Part shown: piece after piece, positions 24,868-34,076 of the stretch
Numbering within the stretch: the stretch's first letter is position 1
Layout: each line of letters opens with the position of its first letter
DNA from: Anaerosporobacter faecicola
Lineage (GTDB): Bacteria > Bacillota > Clostridia > Lachnospirales > Lachnospiraceae
Direction of reading: 5' to 3'
NCBI RefSeq assembly: GCF_012070565.1
Contig: NZ_JAAQRO010000010.1
Coordinates: 1 to 64,000 of the forward strand
DNA: 64,000 nt
Notes under the pieces: generated by a model
Told to the model about the DNA's origin: nothing
Seen by the model: only the letters and a program-made list of their open reading frames with translations
Databases searched by the model: none
Translations under genes and position numbers: made by a program

Positions 24868-25473
24868 TTATCCCCATGATATATATTCTCTAATTTCGCT
24901 TGATGAAAAACCCTTCCGAAACAAATATGCTGCTACTTTTTGTTTTTCCGTATCTGTAAGTTCTTCCAACCGTTCTAAAGAACCAATCTTCTTAACAATA
25001 GCGCGTATAATTGCATTTTCCTCATTGTCATATTCTTCTTCGAATGCAAGTTCTATTCGTTCTTTGCTTACACCTTTTTGATTTAAGGTATACATAATCT
25101 GCTTTTTACTTTGAGAGTCTTTCTTAAAACGAATATAATTTCTTGCATAGCGTGAATCATCAATATAACCATAACCAATTACATAATCCAATGCTTCATT
25201 AATTGCTCTGGGTGGATAATATAGCTTTGCTAATTTGTCACGTAATCCTTTTTCTGAATAATCCATTGATTTAAGTAACTGCATTGCTTTTAATTTCGCA
25301 CGTCTTAAAACAACATCATGATAGATTTCTTCAACCTTCTCTATCGTAATCTCCATCTCTTCTTCCAAACGGTATCTTCGGATATCTGTGACATACAAAA
25401 GAAGTACAAACTCACCATCTACATAAATACGATCTCGTTTCTGGTCAATTCGTTCAATCTGTGTCAGTAACAT
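24868..25473 (-). CDS. recX: Regulatory protein RecX
   Basis: A 201-residue modulator of RecA filaments. Helical RecX repeats are visible: RAKLKAMQLLKSMDYSEKGLRDKL, then DYVIGYGYIDDSRYARNYI and RKGFSSSEIREYI. Its ATG is two bases after the recA stop (GAGTAAGAATG), so the two genes are translationally linked, which is the classic arrangement. Confidence 0.9.
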   Translation of the reverse strand: MLLTQIERIDQKRDRIYVDGEFVLLLYVTDIRRYRLEEEMEITIEKVEEIYHDVVLRRAKLKAMQLLKSMDYSEKGLRDKLAKLYYPPRAINEALDYVIGYGYIDDSRYARNYIRFKKDSQSKKQIMYTLNQKGVSKERIELAFEEEYDNEENAIIRAIVKKIGSLERLEELTDTEKQKVAAYLFRKGFSSSEIREYISWG

Positions 25474-25475
25474 TC

Positions 25476-26534
25476 TTACTCTTCATCCATATCTTCGTCA
25501 AATTCTTCTGTAGCGGCTTCTTCCGTAGCAGTAATAGCTCCATCAAGATTATACTTATCACGAACCTTTTGCTCTACTTCCGCAAAGATATCTGGGTTCT
25601 CTCTAAGATAAATCTTTGCATTCTCACGCCCCTGTCCAATCTTTGCATCATTATATGCATACCATGCACCACTCTTAACAATAATTCCTTCATTCGCTGC
25701 AAGGTCAAGTACATCACCTTCACGAGAGATTCCCTGTCCAAACATAATATCAAATTCAGCTTCACGGAATGGAGGCGCAATCTTGTTCTTGACAACTTTA
25801 ATTCTTGTACGGTTACCAATCATCTCTCCACCTTGTTTCAGAGCTTCAATTCTACGAACATCCATACGAATAGAAGAATAGAATTTTAGTGCTCGACCAC
25901 CTGTTGTTGTTTCTGGATTTCCAAACATTACACCAACTTTTTCACGTAACTGGTTGATAAAGATTACAATACATTTTGATTTGCTGATGACTGCTGTTAA
26001 TTTACGTAATGCTTGTGACATTAATCTTGCTTGTAAACCTACATGGCTATCTCCCATGTCACCATCAATTTCTGCCTTTGGAACCAATGCTGCAACGGAA
26101 TCGACGATTACAATATCAACAGCACCCGAACGAACCATGGTTTCTGTAATCTCTAATGCTTGTTCTCCATTATCTGGTTGAGAAATATATAAGTTATCAA
26201 TATCAACACCTATATTCTTTGCATACACTGGATCTAATGCATGTTCTGCATCAATGAATCCTGCAATTCCACCTCTTTTTTGAACTTCAGCTACCATGTG
26301 AAGGGCAACTGTCGTTTTACCACTTGATTCCGGTCCATATACTTCAATAATTCTTCCCTTTGGAACTCCACCTAGTCCAAGTGCAATATCAAGGCTTAAT
26401 GAACCAGTAGGAACTGTTTCAATGTTCATGTGTGCACTTGTATCTCCAAGTTTCATAACCGAACCTTTTCCATATTGTTTTTCAATCTGAGCCAGTGCAG
26501 ACTCCAATGCTTTTAATTTATTTTCATCTTTCAT
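25476..26534 (-). CDS. recA: Recombinase RecA
   Basis: DNA strand-exchange ATPase and co-protease for LexA, 352 residues. Walker A GPESSGKT at 67-74, the DAEHALDP segment, Walker [10 protein letters not shown], the L2 loop region [22 protein letters not shown], and an acidic C-terminus ([10 protein letters not shown]). It is under a consensus SOS box and a sigma-A-like promoter just upstream, with AAAGGAGAGAATGTA before the ATG. Confidence 0.98.
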   Translation of the reverse strand: MKDENKLKALESALAQIEKQYGKGSVMKLGDTSAHMNIETVPTGSLSLDIALGLGGVPKGRIIEVYGPESSGKTTVALHMVAEVQKRGGIAGFIDAEHALDPVYAKNIGVDIDNLYISQPDNGEQALEITETMVRSGAVDIVIVDSVAALVPKAEIDGDMGDSHVGLQARLMSQALRKLTAVISKSKCIVIFINQLREKVGVMFGNPETTTGGRALKFYSSIRMDVRRIEALKQGGEMIGNRTRIKVVKNKIAPPFREAEFDIMFGQGISREGDVLDLAANEGIIVKSGAWYAYNDAKIGQGRENAKIYLRENPDIFAEVEQKVRDKYNLDGAITATEEAATEEFDEDMDEE

Positions 26535-26556
26535 TACATTCTCTCCTTTATGTAGC

Positions 26557-26568
26557 GAACTAATGTTC
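26557..26568 (-). promoter_or_regulatory. LexA (SOS) box of recA
   Basis: GAAC-TAAT-GTTC, a perfect match to the Firmicute LexA/DinR core GAAC-N4-GTTC. It lies 23 bases before the recA start codon and just downstream of the -10. Confidence 0.9.
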
Positions 26569-26581
26569 TTTTACTATCATT

Positions 26582-26610
26582 ATAGTACCGTATTTTACTT
26601 CCTCTGTCAA
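26582..26610 (-). promoter_or_regulatory. recA promoter
   Basis: On the minus strand TTGACA (complement of 26605-26610), a 17-base spacer and TACTAT (complement of 26582-26587). An overlapping TATAAT (26579-26584) gives a 20-base spacer. The SOS box lies immediately downstream. Confidence 0.65.
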
Positions 26611-27216
26611 CTGTTATATCGATTCCTTTTTTTTGTATCTTACAATTTTTTTACCAGTATACGCATTTTTTCTTCAACATTATACCCCTACACTTACCCG
26701 CTTCCTCCTCTCCTTTCTTTTCATATTATTTTCCCTTAAAGTACTTTCAAAGAATAAACTTCTATAGTCTGCTGTACCTGGACATAAAATCAAATCAATT
26801 TATTCCATAGAAAATTCCAAAATTAATAAAACACCTTCACATAATCATAATTACTGTATTACATGTTCCTCGTAAAGATCATTGTAACAGAACGATAACA
26901 AATTAATTGGGGATACTTTTTGATCATAGAATTATAGAAATATAAAATATAAGACCTAGAAATATAGACTATTTGCTTTAATGTGCCGAATGATAATTGG
27001 GTTATAAAATGTTGAATATGGAACATATTATAGCATATCTGCAACTTCATGTAAACCATATATTTACATATTGATTTTTATTCTAAAGTTTTTCATTAAT
27101 TTATGTTATAATTCAAACTTTTCACAATTCTTTCTTTAAAATATGTTGCACGATTTTACAAAACCCAGTAGAATAAGTACAATTGCTAGTTATTATCAAT
27201 ACAAAGGAGGCACTTT
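26611..27216. other. Long AT-rich gap between recA and a small membrane protein gene
   Basis: About 600 bases, strongly AT-rich. A short open frame on the minus strand at 26859-27059 has no ribosome site or recognisable content. Close to the next gene, TGTTATAAT at 27104-27112 looks like an extended -10 element on the plus strand. I see no riboswitch, tRNA or repeat here. Confidence 0.5.
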
Positions 27217-27555
27217 ATGAAACAAAATACTGCTTTTTCCAAAGCAACCTATTCTAAAGTAACAAAATTTTGGCTCGTACTTTACATTCTTATCAATTTC
27301 GTCTGGGGTATCCTACCTTTTTACACCAAAACGGTTGTTATTCCATTTATTGCTTTAGCACTGATTAATATATACGGGATTACACTTGTAATAAAAATGA
27401 AAAAGCAAGGTGTATACATTCTTACCAGTGCAGAAATCGTTCTTGTTGCTTATTGCTTGATTCGACATCACAGTATGTATTATTTTTTGGGAAATTTCCT
27501 TCTAATCTGTATCACCTGGTTCTTAATCCGTTCCAAATGGACAGATCTTGAATAA
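27217..27555 (+). CDS. Small integral membrane protein of unknown function
   Basis: 112 residues with four hydrophobic segments (about 17-34, 40-60, 69-84, 88-104) separated by short basic loops. No motif that I recognise. The gene is real by its signals: CAAAGGAGG 8 bases before the ATG, an extended -10 element at 27104-27112, and a perfect 17-bp terminator 10 bases after the stop codon. It is monocistronic and divergent from recA. Confidence 0.7.
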   Translation: MKQNTAFSKATYSKVTKFWLVLYILINFVWGILPFYTKTVVIPFIALALINIYGITLVIKMKKQGVYILTSAEIVLVAYCLIRHHSMYYFLGNFLLICITWFLIRSKWTDLE

Positions 27556-27565
27556 GTATAGACAC

Positions 27566-27607
27566 AAAACAGCCTTATGTAGTTATTAATCTACATAAGG
27601 CTGTTTT
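27566..27607 (+). terminator. Terminator of the small membrane protein gene, possibly shared with ilvA
   Basis: Perfect 17-bp stem AAAACAGCCTTATGTAG (27566-27582) / CTACATAAGGCTGTTTT (27591-27607). T-rich on both strands, so it may also stop minus-strand transcripts from ilvA. Confidence 0.9.
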
Positions 27608-27612
27608 ATTTA

Positions 27613-27697
27613 CGCGAGCAACGAGCCAAAGTCCAAGTTTACTTGAGACCTTGGCGACTGCCGCGATAACTTGATAAACTCGCAAAGCGTGTTTATC
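27613..27697. repeat. Cluster of imperfect hairpins downstream of ilvA
   Basis: GC-richer than its surroundings. Hairpin 1: GCCAAAGTC (27625-27633) with GACCTTGGC (27647-27655), one mismatch, and inner CAAGT-TT-ACTTG. Hairpin 2: GATAAAC (27673-27679) with GTTTATC (27691-27697) and inner CGC-AAA-GCG. GCGAG (27614-27618) could also pair with CTCGC (27679-27683). It looks like a palindromic intergenic repeat unit; no second copy is in the window. Confidence 0.45.
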
Positions 27698-27703
27698 ATA
27701 GTA

Positions 27704-28924
27704 TTAATTATATAAACTCTTTGGTTGTACAATTTTCGGATTGTATCCATGATTCTTCAACGCACGTACGATCTTCTCTTTGTGATCATGTCCATATGCT
27801 TCCATGGTAATCTCCAATTCAACTGCACTATTACGGTTAATGCTTACAAATTGATTATGTTCCAACTTGATCACATTGCCTTGTTCCTGGGCAATTACTG
27901 TAGCAACATTAACAAGTTCTCCTGGACGATCAGGTAACTGAACTGTTACTGTAAATACTCTTTCTCTTTGTATCAAGCCATGTTGTACAATAGAAGAAAC
28001 AGTAATTACGTCCATATTTCCTCCACTAAGAATGGATACCACTTTCTTATTCTTACAATCAAGGTGTTTTAATGCCGCCACAGTTAATAAGCCAGAATTT
28101 TCAACAACCATCTTATGATTTTCAATCATATCTAAGAAAGCTACAATCAGTTCGTGATCATCGATTGTAATAATATCATCGATATTTTTTTGTATGTATG
28201 GGAAAATCTTCGTTCCTGGTGTCTTTACTGCAGTTCCATCTGCAATCGTTTCAACACCTGGTAATGTAACGACATGACCTGCTTTAATGGATTCCTGCAT
28301 ACAGTTAGCACCTGCTGGTTCAACACCGATTACTTTAATATTGGGATTTAATAATTTTGCTAACGTGGAGACACCTGCCGCTAATCCACCACCACCAATT
28401 GGTACTAAGATAACATCTACTGTAGGTAAATCTTTAAAGATTTCCATCGCAATAGAGCCTTGCCCCGTTGCTACTACTTCATCATCAAAAGGATGGATGA
28501 ATGTATATCCATTTTCTTTTGCTAATTTACAAGCATGTTGATATGCATCATCATATACATCTCCATGTAATACTACTTCTGCACCATAACTCTTTGTACG
28601 GTTTACTTTGATCAATGGTGTTGTAGTAGGCATAACGATCGTTGCTTTTGCATTATATATTTTCGCAGCATAAGCAACCCCTTGCGCATGATTTCCAGCT
28701 GATGCTGTAATTAAGCCTTTTTCACGATCTTCCTTTGATAATGTACTAATCTTATAGTAAGCACCTCTTACCTTGTAAGCACCTGTGAATTGCATATTCT
28801 CTGGTTTTAGATATACTTTATTTCCAGTTGTTTCTGTAAAGTAATCACTATAGATTAACTTTGTACGATTTATTACTTTTTTGACCGCTTCGGTCGCTTC
28901 TTCAAATTTGTCCAATGTCATCAT
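27704..28924 (-). CDS. ilvA: Threonine ammonia-lyase (threonine dehydratase) with ACT domain
   Basis: Converts L-threonine to 2-oxobutanoate and ammonia, feeding isoleucine synthesis or anaerobic threonine catabolism. 406 residues: a PLP fold type II catalytic domain with Schiff-base Lys51 (GAYKVRGA), the SAGNHAQG loop, GGGGLAAG, and a C-terminal ACT domain from about 330 (VQLPDRPGELVNV). One ACT domain and this length match the short bacterial form, which is often annotated IlvA or TdcB; which role applies here is not decidable from the sequence. AAAGGAGATAAGACT precedes the ATG. No other ilv gene adjoins. Confidence 0.9.
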   Translation of the reverse strand: MMTLDKFEEATEAVKKVINRTKLIYSDYFTETTGNKVYLKPENMQFTGAYKVRGAYYKISTLSKEDREKGLITASAGNHAQGVAYAAKIYNAKATIVMPTTTPLIKVNRTKSYGAEVVLHGDVYDDAYQHACKLAKENGYTFIHPFDDEVVATGQGSIAMEIFKDLPTVDVILVPIGGGGLAAGVSTLAKLLNPNIKVIGVEPAGANCMQESIKAGHVVTLPGVETIADGTAVKTPGTKIFPYIQKNIDDIITIDDHELIVAFLDMIENHKMVVENSGLLTVAALKHLDCKNKKVVSILSGGNMDVITVSSIVQHGLIQRERVFTVTVQLPDRPGELVNVATVIAQEQGNVIKLEHNQFVSINRNSAVELEITMEAYGHDHKEKIVRALKNHGYNPKIVQPKSLYN

Positions 28925-29324
28925 AGTCTTATCTCCTTTGTCTATTCAAATTAGCTAGGCTTCAATTCATCACGCTAAAGTCTTACTTCATTCATGATAA
29001 CACGAATTTATTATCTGTCAAGTTCTTTGTCTTCCACGAAATGAACCACATGCCGGAAATAGCCATTCTTTTTTGTGCGAAATATCTGAATTATAACAGC
29101 GATCTATTGTAAATAATGAAATATTTCCCGTCTATTATAACTAAATGAATATTTTATTATTCCTTTTTTGTATACTTAATTATAGCGTAATTAAAGTTAT
29201 ATGTATTATTTTTCTTTCTTTGTTTCAGTATTTTAAGCGTTGAATTTAACGATCCGTATAATGACTCACTTCTTAATAACTTACGTGTTCCTCACACATT
29301 TGAAACAATGTCCAGAATAGATTG
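28925..29324. other. Intergenic region upstream of ilvA
   Basis: About 400 bases, AT-rich. It should contain the ilvA promoter on the minus strand. I looked for a T-box (minus-strand AGGGTGGAACCGCG-like antiterminator bulge) and did not find one. Confidence 0.4.
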
Positions 29325-29440
29325 AAAAAAATCCGCTTCCCTTCTGGGGTTCCAATGACCTAAAAACAGCGGTAAAACAGTTAACCCATTCTACATGTAG
29401 CGTTTTTATGTGGTCGTACTCCAGCGGGAAGCGACTCCGT
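29325..29440 (-). ncRNA. Structured RNA or extended terminator downstream of ftsY
   Basis: On the minus strand a long-range stem pairs CGCTTCCC (complement of 29426-29433) with GGGAAGCG (complement of 29334-29341), then CTGG/CCAG (29421-29424 with 29344-29347). Further in, GACC plus TAAAAAC (29357-29367) pair with GTTTTTA and GGTC (29402-29415, three-base bulge). Inside are two small hairpins. The 3' arm is followed by a seven-T run (complement of 29325-29331), the mark of an intrinsic terminator. It is about 115 bases long, far larger than needed for termination, so a small RNA is possible. Confidence 0.45.
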
Positions 29441-29504
29441 TTATATTGCGTTTGTATGCCATGCAAAACTAGGCAATTTACATTTTTCTATAGTGCTATT
29501 CAAC

Positions 29505-30446
29505 TTATTGTTCCACTTCGTTATTATTTGTAAATAACGCATTTACAAATTCATCTGCATTGAATTTCTGTAAATCGTCTATTTTCTCTCCAATACCGAT
29601 GTATTTAACAGGAATTCCAAGTTCCGATTGTATTGCGATGGCGATTCCTCCCTTTGCTGTTCCATCTAGCTTGGTAAGGATAATTCCATTGATCTCTGCA
29701 ACTTCACTAAATTGTTTTGCTTGTGCAAGTGCATTCTGACCAGTTGTTCCATCAAGAACAACTAAAGTTTCTTTATGTGCTTCCGGATATTCGCGGTCGA
29801 TTACACGACTAATCTTACGCAATTCTTCCATTAAGTTCTTTTTATTATGAAGGCGTCCTGCGGTATCACACAATAAAACATCTACATCTCTTGCTTTTGC
29901 AGCGGTAACTGCATCGTATACAACAGCTGCAGGGTCAGATCCCTCTTGTTGTGAGATAATTTCAACATTGGCACGATTTGCCCAAGCGGTAAGTTGTTCG
30001 ATTGCTGCTGCACGGAACGTATCTGCTGCAGCAACCATTACTTTCTTTCCATTGTCTTTCAGCTGACCAGCTAACTTCCCAACTGATGTTGTTTTTCCAA
30101 CACCATTTACCCCAATCATTAAGATGATTGATTTTTGATTTTCAAATTCGTAAGCAGTTTCATCAACTGACATCTGTTCTTTAATACTATCAATCAATAA
30201 TTGTTTACATTGACTAGGTTCTTTAATCTTCTGCTCTTTTACCTTTTCTTGAAGATTTTCTATAATTGCAGTCGTTGTATTGATCCCCAAGTCCGCCATA
30301 ATCAGAATCTCTTCTAGCTCTTCATAAAAATCTTCGTCGATGCTGGAAAATCCTTTGAATATATTATCGATTCCTGTAATAATAGTATTTCTTGTTTTTG
30401 TAAGCCCTGATACTAACCGGCTAAAAAAGCCTTTCTTTTCTCCCAT
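29505..30446 (-). CDS. ftsY: Signal recognition particle receptor FtsY
   Basis: The SRP receptor GTPase, delivering ribosome-nascent chains to the membrane. 313 residues: a short N-terminal membrane-binding region, the four-helix N domain, then the G domain with P-loop GVNGVGKT (112-119), DTFRAAA, DTAGR and TKLDGTAKGG. There is no long acidic A domain, which is usual for Firmicutes. It follows smc by 29 bases in the conserved order rnc-smc-ftsY. Immediately downstream is the structured element at 29325-29440. Confidence 0.96.
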   Translation of the reverse strand: MGEKKGFFSRLVSGLTKTRNTIITGIDNIFKGFSSIDEDFYEELEEILIMADLGINTTTAIIENLQEKVKEQKIKEPSQCKQLLIDSIKEQMSVDETAYEFENQKSIILMIGVNGVGKTTSVGKLAGQLKDNGKKVMVAAADTFRAAAIEQLTAWANRANVEIISQQEGSDPAAVVYDAVTAAKARDVDVLLCDTAGRLHNKKNLMEELRKISRVIDREYPEAHKETLVVLDGTTGQNALAQAKQFSEVAEINGIILTKLDGTAKGGIAIAIQSELGIPVKYIGIGEKIDDLQKFNADEFVNALFTNNNEVEQ

Positions 30447-30475
30447 ATGATCACCTCTATTATTTTTTGTAGTCC

Positions 30476-33400
30476 TTATGCCTTTTTATCTTCTAATTCA
30501 TCTTCAATTAAGCTTACTGATACTAATGTAGAAACGCCTTTCTCCTGCATGGTAACACCATATAGGGTATCCACGCTTTCCATTGTACCACGTCTATGGG
30601 TAATTACGATGAATTGCGTATGTTTTGTTAATTTATGAAGATAATTTGCAAACCGCTTAACATTTGCATCATCTAGGGCAGCTTCAATCTCATCAAGTAA
30701 GCAAAATGGTGAAGGTTTCAAGTTCTGAATAGCGAATAATAATGAAATTGCAGTAAGCGCTTTTTCACCACCTGATAACTGCATCATATTCTGTAATTTC
30801 TTTCCTGGTGGCTGAGCGATGATTCGAATTCCTGCTTCTAGGATATCTTCACCCTCCATCAATTCTAATGTCCCTTTACCACCACCAAATAATTCTTTAA
30901 ATACAAGATCAAATTGGCTTTTAATCTCACCAAATTTTTCATTAAACTGCTTACGCATCTCGATATCTAATTCCTCAATGATCTTCTTTAATGCTTCTTC
31001 TGCTTCAATCAAATCATCATGCTGGGTCTTCAACAGTTCATATCGATCTAGTAAGTTTTTATAATCTTCTATGGCATTGACATTTACATCACCTAACGCT
31101 TTAATCTGCTGTTTTAGACTTTGTATCATTTTCTTCATCTGAGGAATATTGTCATAAGCTTCATTTTTCTTTTCAAGTGCTAAACTATAGGTTAACTCAT
31201 ATTCCTGCCACATATACGTAACTTGGGCATCGAGTTGTTCCATCAATTTATCTTTTTGCCCACTTAATCGGAAGTTTTCCTTGTCTAATTCATTTACCAT
31301 ATTCGACAATTCTTCTCTACGAGCAAGAAATGCTTTATGATCTTTCGAAAGTTTTTCTTTCTTGATCACCATTTCTTCCAATTCATGGGATAATATAGCA
31401 ATCCGCTTTTCATCTGCTTCTAACTGTTCCTTCGTATGATTCGTCATGCTGACCTTTGCCTGCATCGTATCTTTTGCTTGTAGAAGCTTACTCTTTGTAT
31501 CGCTTAGTTCTTCCTCGAATCTAGAAACTTCTTCTTTAACACGCTTTATGTTTTCCACTACATAGGCATTCTGTTGTTCTAATGTAGAACAGTCTAATTT
31601 CATGGAAGCAATCTTATCCGTACATGTTTTTTCTGCAGCTTTTTTCTCTTCTAATTGCTTTGTAAATGCTGCAATTGACTCTTCCGCATTTTGATTCTTA
31701 TTTACGGTATTCTGTTGTTGCTCTTGTAATTGTTGTATAACGTTTTTTAACTCAATCGCTTGCAAATCAATTGAAGTACTTTCTTTCTTTATCTCATCAT
31801 AAGACGTACGAATCTCTGCTTTCTTGGATTCCATTTGCTGCATCTGCATCTTTACTGTATTTTGTTCTATCGAATACTCTTGCAGTTTCGTCTTATTGGT
31901 TTCGTATTGCCTACGATTTGCTTCTCTATCATTCTTGCATTGTTCCACAAATGCAGTATTTTCTTTCATTTGATTCGCAAATGCGGTAACTTTGCTCTCA
32001 ATCTCTTCAATTTCTCTTCTTCGGCTTAACAGATTACTACTATTCTTGTAAGCACCACCAGACATCGATCCGCCTGGACTTAGTAATTCTCCTTCAACGG
32101 TAACAATTCGTAAGGAATAATTGTACCGTTTGGATATCGTAATGGCATGATCAATAGTATCCACAACTACGATTCTTCCCAATAGATAATCTACTAATCC
32201 CTTATACTTCTCATCATGATCAACTAAAGAATTCGCTAGACCAATTACTCCTGTTTCATTCAAAACATTACTGTCTTTAAAACCACCTCGTGCGCTTATT
32301 GAGGTAAGTGGTAAAAATGTAGCTCTACCAAATTTATTCTTCTTTAAGAATTCGATCATGCTTTTTGCTGTTGATTCATTGTCTGTAACAATATTCTGTA
32401 TACTTCCACCTAACGCAATTTCAACAGCTGTCTCATATTCTTTCTTTACCTTGATAATATCAGCAACAACACCCTCTATACCTGGATTCTGCTGTTTCTG
32501 TTCCATGATTTTACGAATACTGTTTCCATATCCCTCATAACGTTCGGTCATGTTTTTCAAAGAATCCATACGAGATTTTTCTTGATGATATTTTTGTTGA
32601 AGTACACGAAATGCATCTTCTTTTTCTTTAATATTATTCTGTAATTCCTGCAGTTTATTCTCAACTTGAATATTTTGTTCCCGAATCTCCTGCATAGAAG
32701 CCGTGATGGTCTGTAAAGACTCCTGTTTTTGATTCCATTCTTGCTGCAAAACAGCTTCATCACTTTTATTTTTCAATAGCCGTTGATTTAAACTGGCTTT
32801 TTGAATACTACTTTGTTCTACAATTGTTTCATACTTCTGGATTTCTGCCTTGCGGTTTGCATTTTCATCCAGATTTTTATAAATCTCTGAATTACATGCT
32901 TCAATGGTTCTTGTTATCTCCTCCATTTCAGACAGAATTCCTTTTAATTCTTCATTTGTCTCATTTTGTACATCATCAAAAGAATCGATTTTCTCATCCA
33001 ATTTACTTTTCTGTTGATAATATTGGTTTAATTGCTCTTTTTTTAATTGTACTTCTTTGCTGATTGAATCAATCCGTTCCTGATAGTGGGTCCGATTCTG
33101 CTCCGATGCTGCAATCTGCTCACGAAATACTTTTATGTCGCCTTCTAATTTCTCTTTATGTAGACGATAATTATTTAAGTCAATTTTCTTTTCTTCTAAT
33201 GCTGTATCAAATTCTTCGATTTGAGACTCTAATTTCTCATATTCTTCTTTTGTTTGATCAAAAGATTCTTTTGATTGTTTAAGGTTTCCCTGGGCAATCT
33301 GTAATTTATCTTCAATACTTTTTTGTTCTTCAAGAATTCGTTCATATTCCACTAAGAACATATTAACATCTAATTCTTTTAATTCTTCTTTGAATTTTAA

Positions 33401-34045
33401 ATATTCTTTTGCAACGCCAGCTTGTTTCTCTAAAGGTTCTACCTGTTTCTCAATCTCCGCGAGAATATCATTAATACGGCATAAATTCTGTTTTTCTTCC
33501 TCGAGATTCTTTTCAGCAGTTGCTTTTCTTTTTTTGAATTTAACGATACCAGCTGCTTCATCGAATAATTCTCTACGATCTTCTGGTTTTCCACTTAAGA
33601 TCTTATCAATCTGGCCCTGCCCGATAATCGAATAGCCTTCTTTACCAATACCCGTATCTAAGAACAGTTCCTGTACATCTTTAAGACGACAATTGGTACC
33701 ATTGATCATATACTCACTTTCGCCAGAACGATATACACGTCTAGCCACCTTTACTTCATCAAAATCAATGGCTAGTTGATGATCCGAATTATCTAATGTA
33801 ATGGCAACATATGCAAACCCCAAAGGTTTTCTTGTTTGTGTACCCGAAAAGATGATATCTTCCATCTTGGCTCCACGTAATTGCTTTGCACTTTGTTCAC
33901 CAAGTACCCATCGTACTGCATCTGCAACGTTACTTTTTCCACTACCATTCGGTCCAACGATACCAGTTATCCCACCTTTAAACTCAAATATTAATTTATT
34001 CGCAAAAGATTTAAATCCTTGTATCTCTAAACTTTTTAAATACAT
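30476..34045 (-). CDS. smc: Chromosome segregation protein SMC
   Basis: Condensin ATPase of 1189 residues. N-terminal head with Walker A GPNGSGKS (31-38), two long coiled-coil arms (about 170-500 and 670-1020), a hinge domain in the middle (about 515-640, ending near GELLSPGGSMSGG), and a C-terminal head with signature LSGGEKALTAISLLFAI and Walker B CLLDEIEAALDD. It works with ScpA and ScpB, encoded at 10.5-11.9 kb. Its start is supported by GGTGGAGCGATAAC before the ATG; rnc ends 31 bases upstream. Confidence 0.97.
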   Translation of the reverse strand: MYLKSLEIQGFKSFANKLIFEFKGGITGIVGPNGSGKSNVADAVRWVLGEQSAKQLRGAKMEDIIFSGTQTRKPLGFAYVAITLDNSDHQLAIDFDEVKVARRVYRSGESEYMINGTNCRLKDVQELFLDTGIGKEGYSIIGQGQIDKILSGKPEDRRELFDEAAGIVKFKKRKATAEKNLEEEKQNLCRINDILAEIEKQVEPLEKQAGVAKEYLKFKEELKELDVNMFLVEYERILEEQKSIEDKLQIAQGNLKQSKESFDQTKEEYEKLESQIEEFDTALEEKKIDLNNYRLHKEKLEGDIKVFREQIAASEQNRTHYQERIDSISKEVQLKKEQLNQYYQQKSKLDEKIDSFDDVQNETNEELKGILSEMEEITRTIEACNSEIYKNLDENANRKAEIQKYETIVEQSSIQKASLNQRLLKNKSDEAVLQQEWNQKQESLQTITASMQEIREQNIQVENKLQELQNNIKEKEDAFRVLQQKYHQEKSRMDSLKNMTERYEGYGNSIRKIMEQKQQNPGIEGVVADIIKVKKEYETAVEIALGGSIQNIVTDNESTAKSMIEFLKKNKFGRATFLPLTSISARGGFKDSNVLNETGVIGLANSLVDHDEKYKGLVDYLLGRIVVVDTIDHAITISKRYNYSLRIVTVEGELLSPGGSMSGGAYKNSSNLLSRRREIEEIESKVTAFANQMKENTAFVEQCKNDREANRRQYETNKTKLQEYSIEQNTVKMQMQQMESKKAEIRTSYDEIKKESTSIDLQAIELKNVIQQLQEQQQNTVNKNQNAEESIAAFTKQLEEKKAAEKTCTDKIASMKLDCSTLEQQNAYVVENIKRVKEEVSRFEEELSDTKSKLLQAKDTMQAKVSMTNHTKEQLEADEKRIAILSHELEEMVIKKEKLSKDHKAFLARREELSNMVNELDKENFRLSGQKDKLMEQLDAQVTYMWQEYELTYSLALEKKNEAYDNIPQMKKMIQSLKQQIKALGDVNVNAIEDYKNLLDRYELLKTQHDDLIEAEEALKKIIEELDIEMRKQFNEKFGEIKSQFDLVFKELFGGGKGTLELMEGEDILEAGIRIIAQPPGKKLQNMMQLSGGEKALTAISLLFAIQNLKPSPFCLLDEIEAALDDANVKRFANYLHKLTKHTQFIVITHRRGTMESVDTLYGVTMQEKGVSTLVSVSLIEDELEDKKA

Positions 34046-34076
34046 GTTATCGCTCCACCACCTGTGTTTGTCGTAT

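Noticed and set aside
26859-27059. 66-residue minus-strand frame in the recA upstream gap
   Set aside because: AT-rich, no ribosome site and no recognisable protein features.
28925-29300. T-box leader for ilvA
   Set aside because: No specifier stem or antiterminator motif (AGGGTGGAACCGCG-like) was found on the minus strand.
29325-29440. SRP RNA gene next to ftsY
   Set aside because: The conserved SRP apical motif (GGUCC-GGAA-GGAAGCAGCC type) is not present; the similarity is limited to a GGAAGC stretch.
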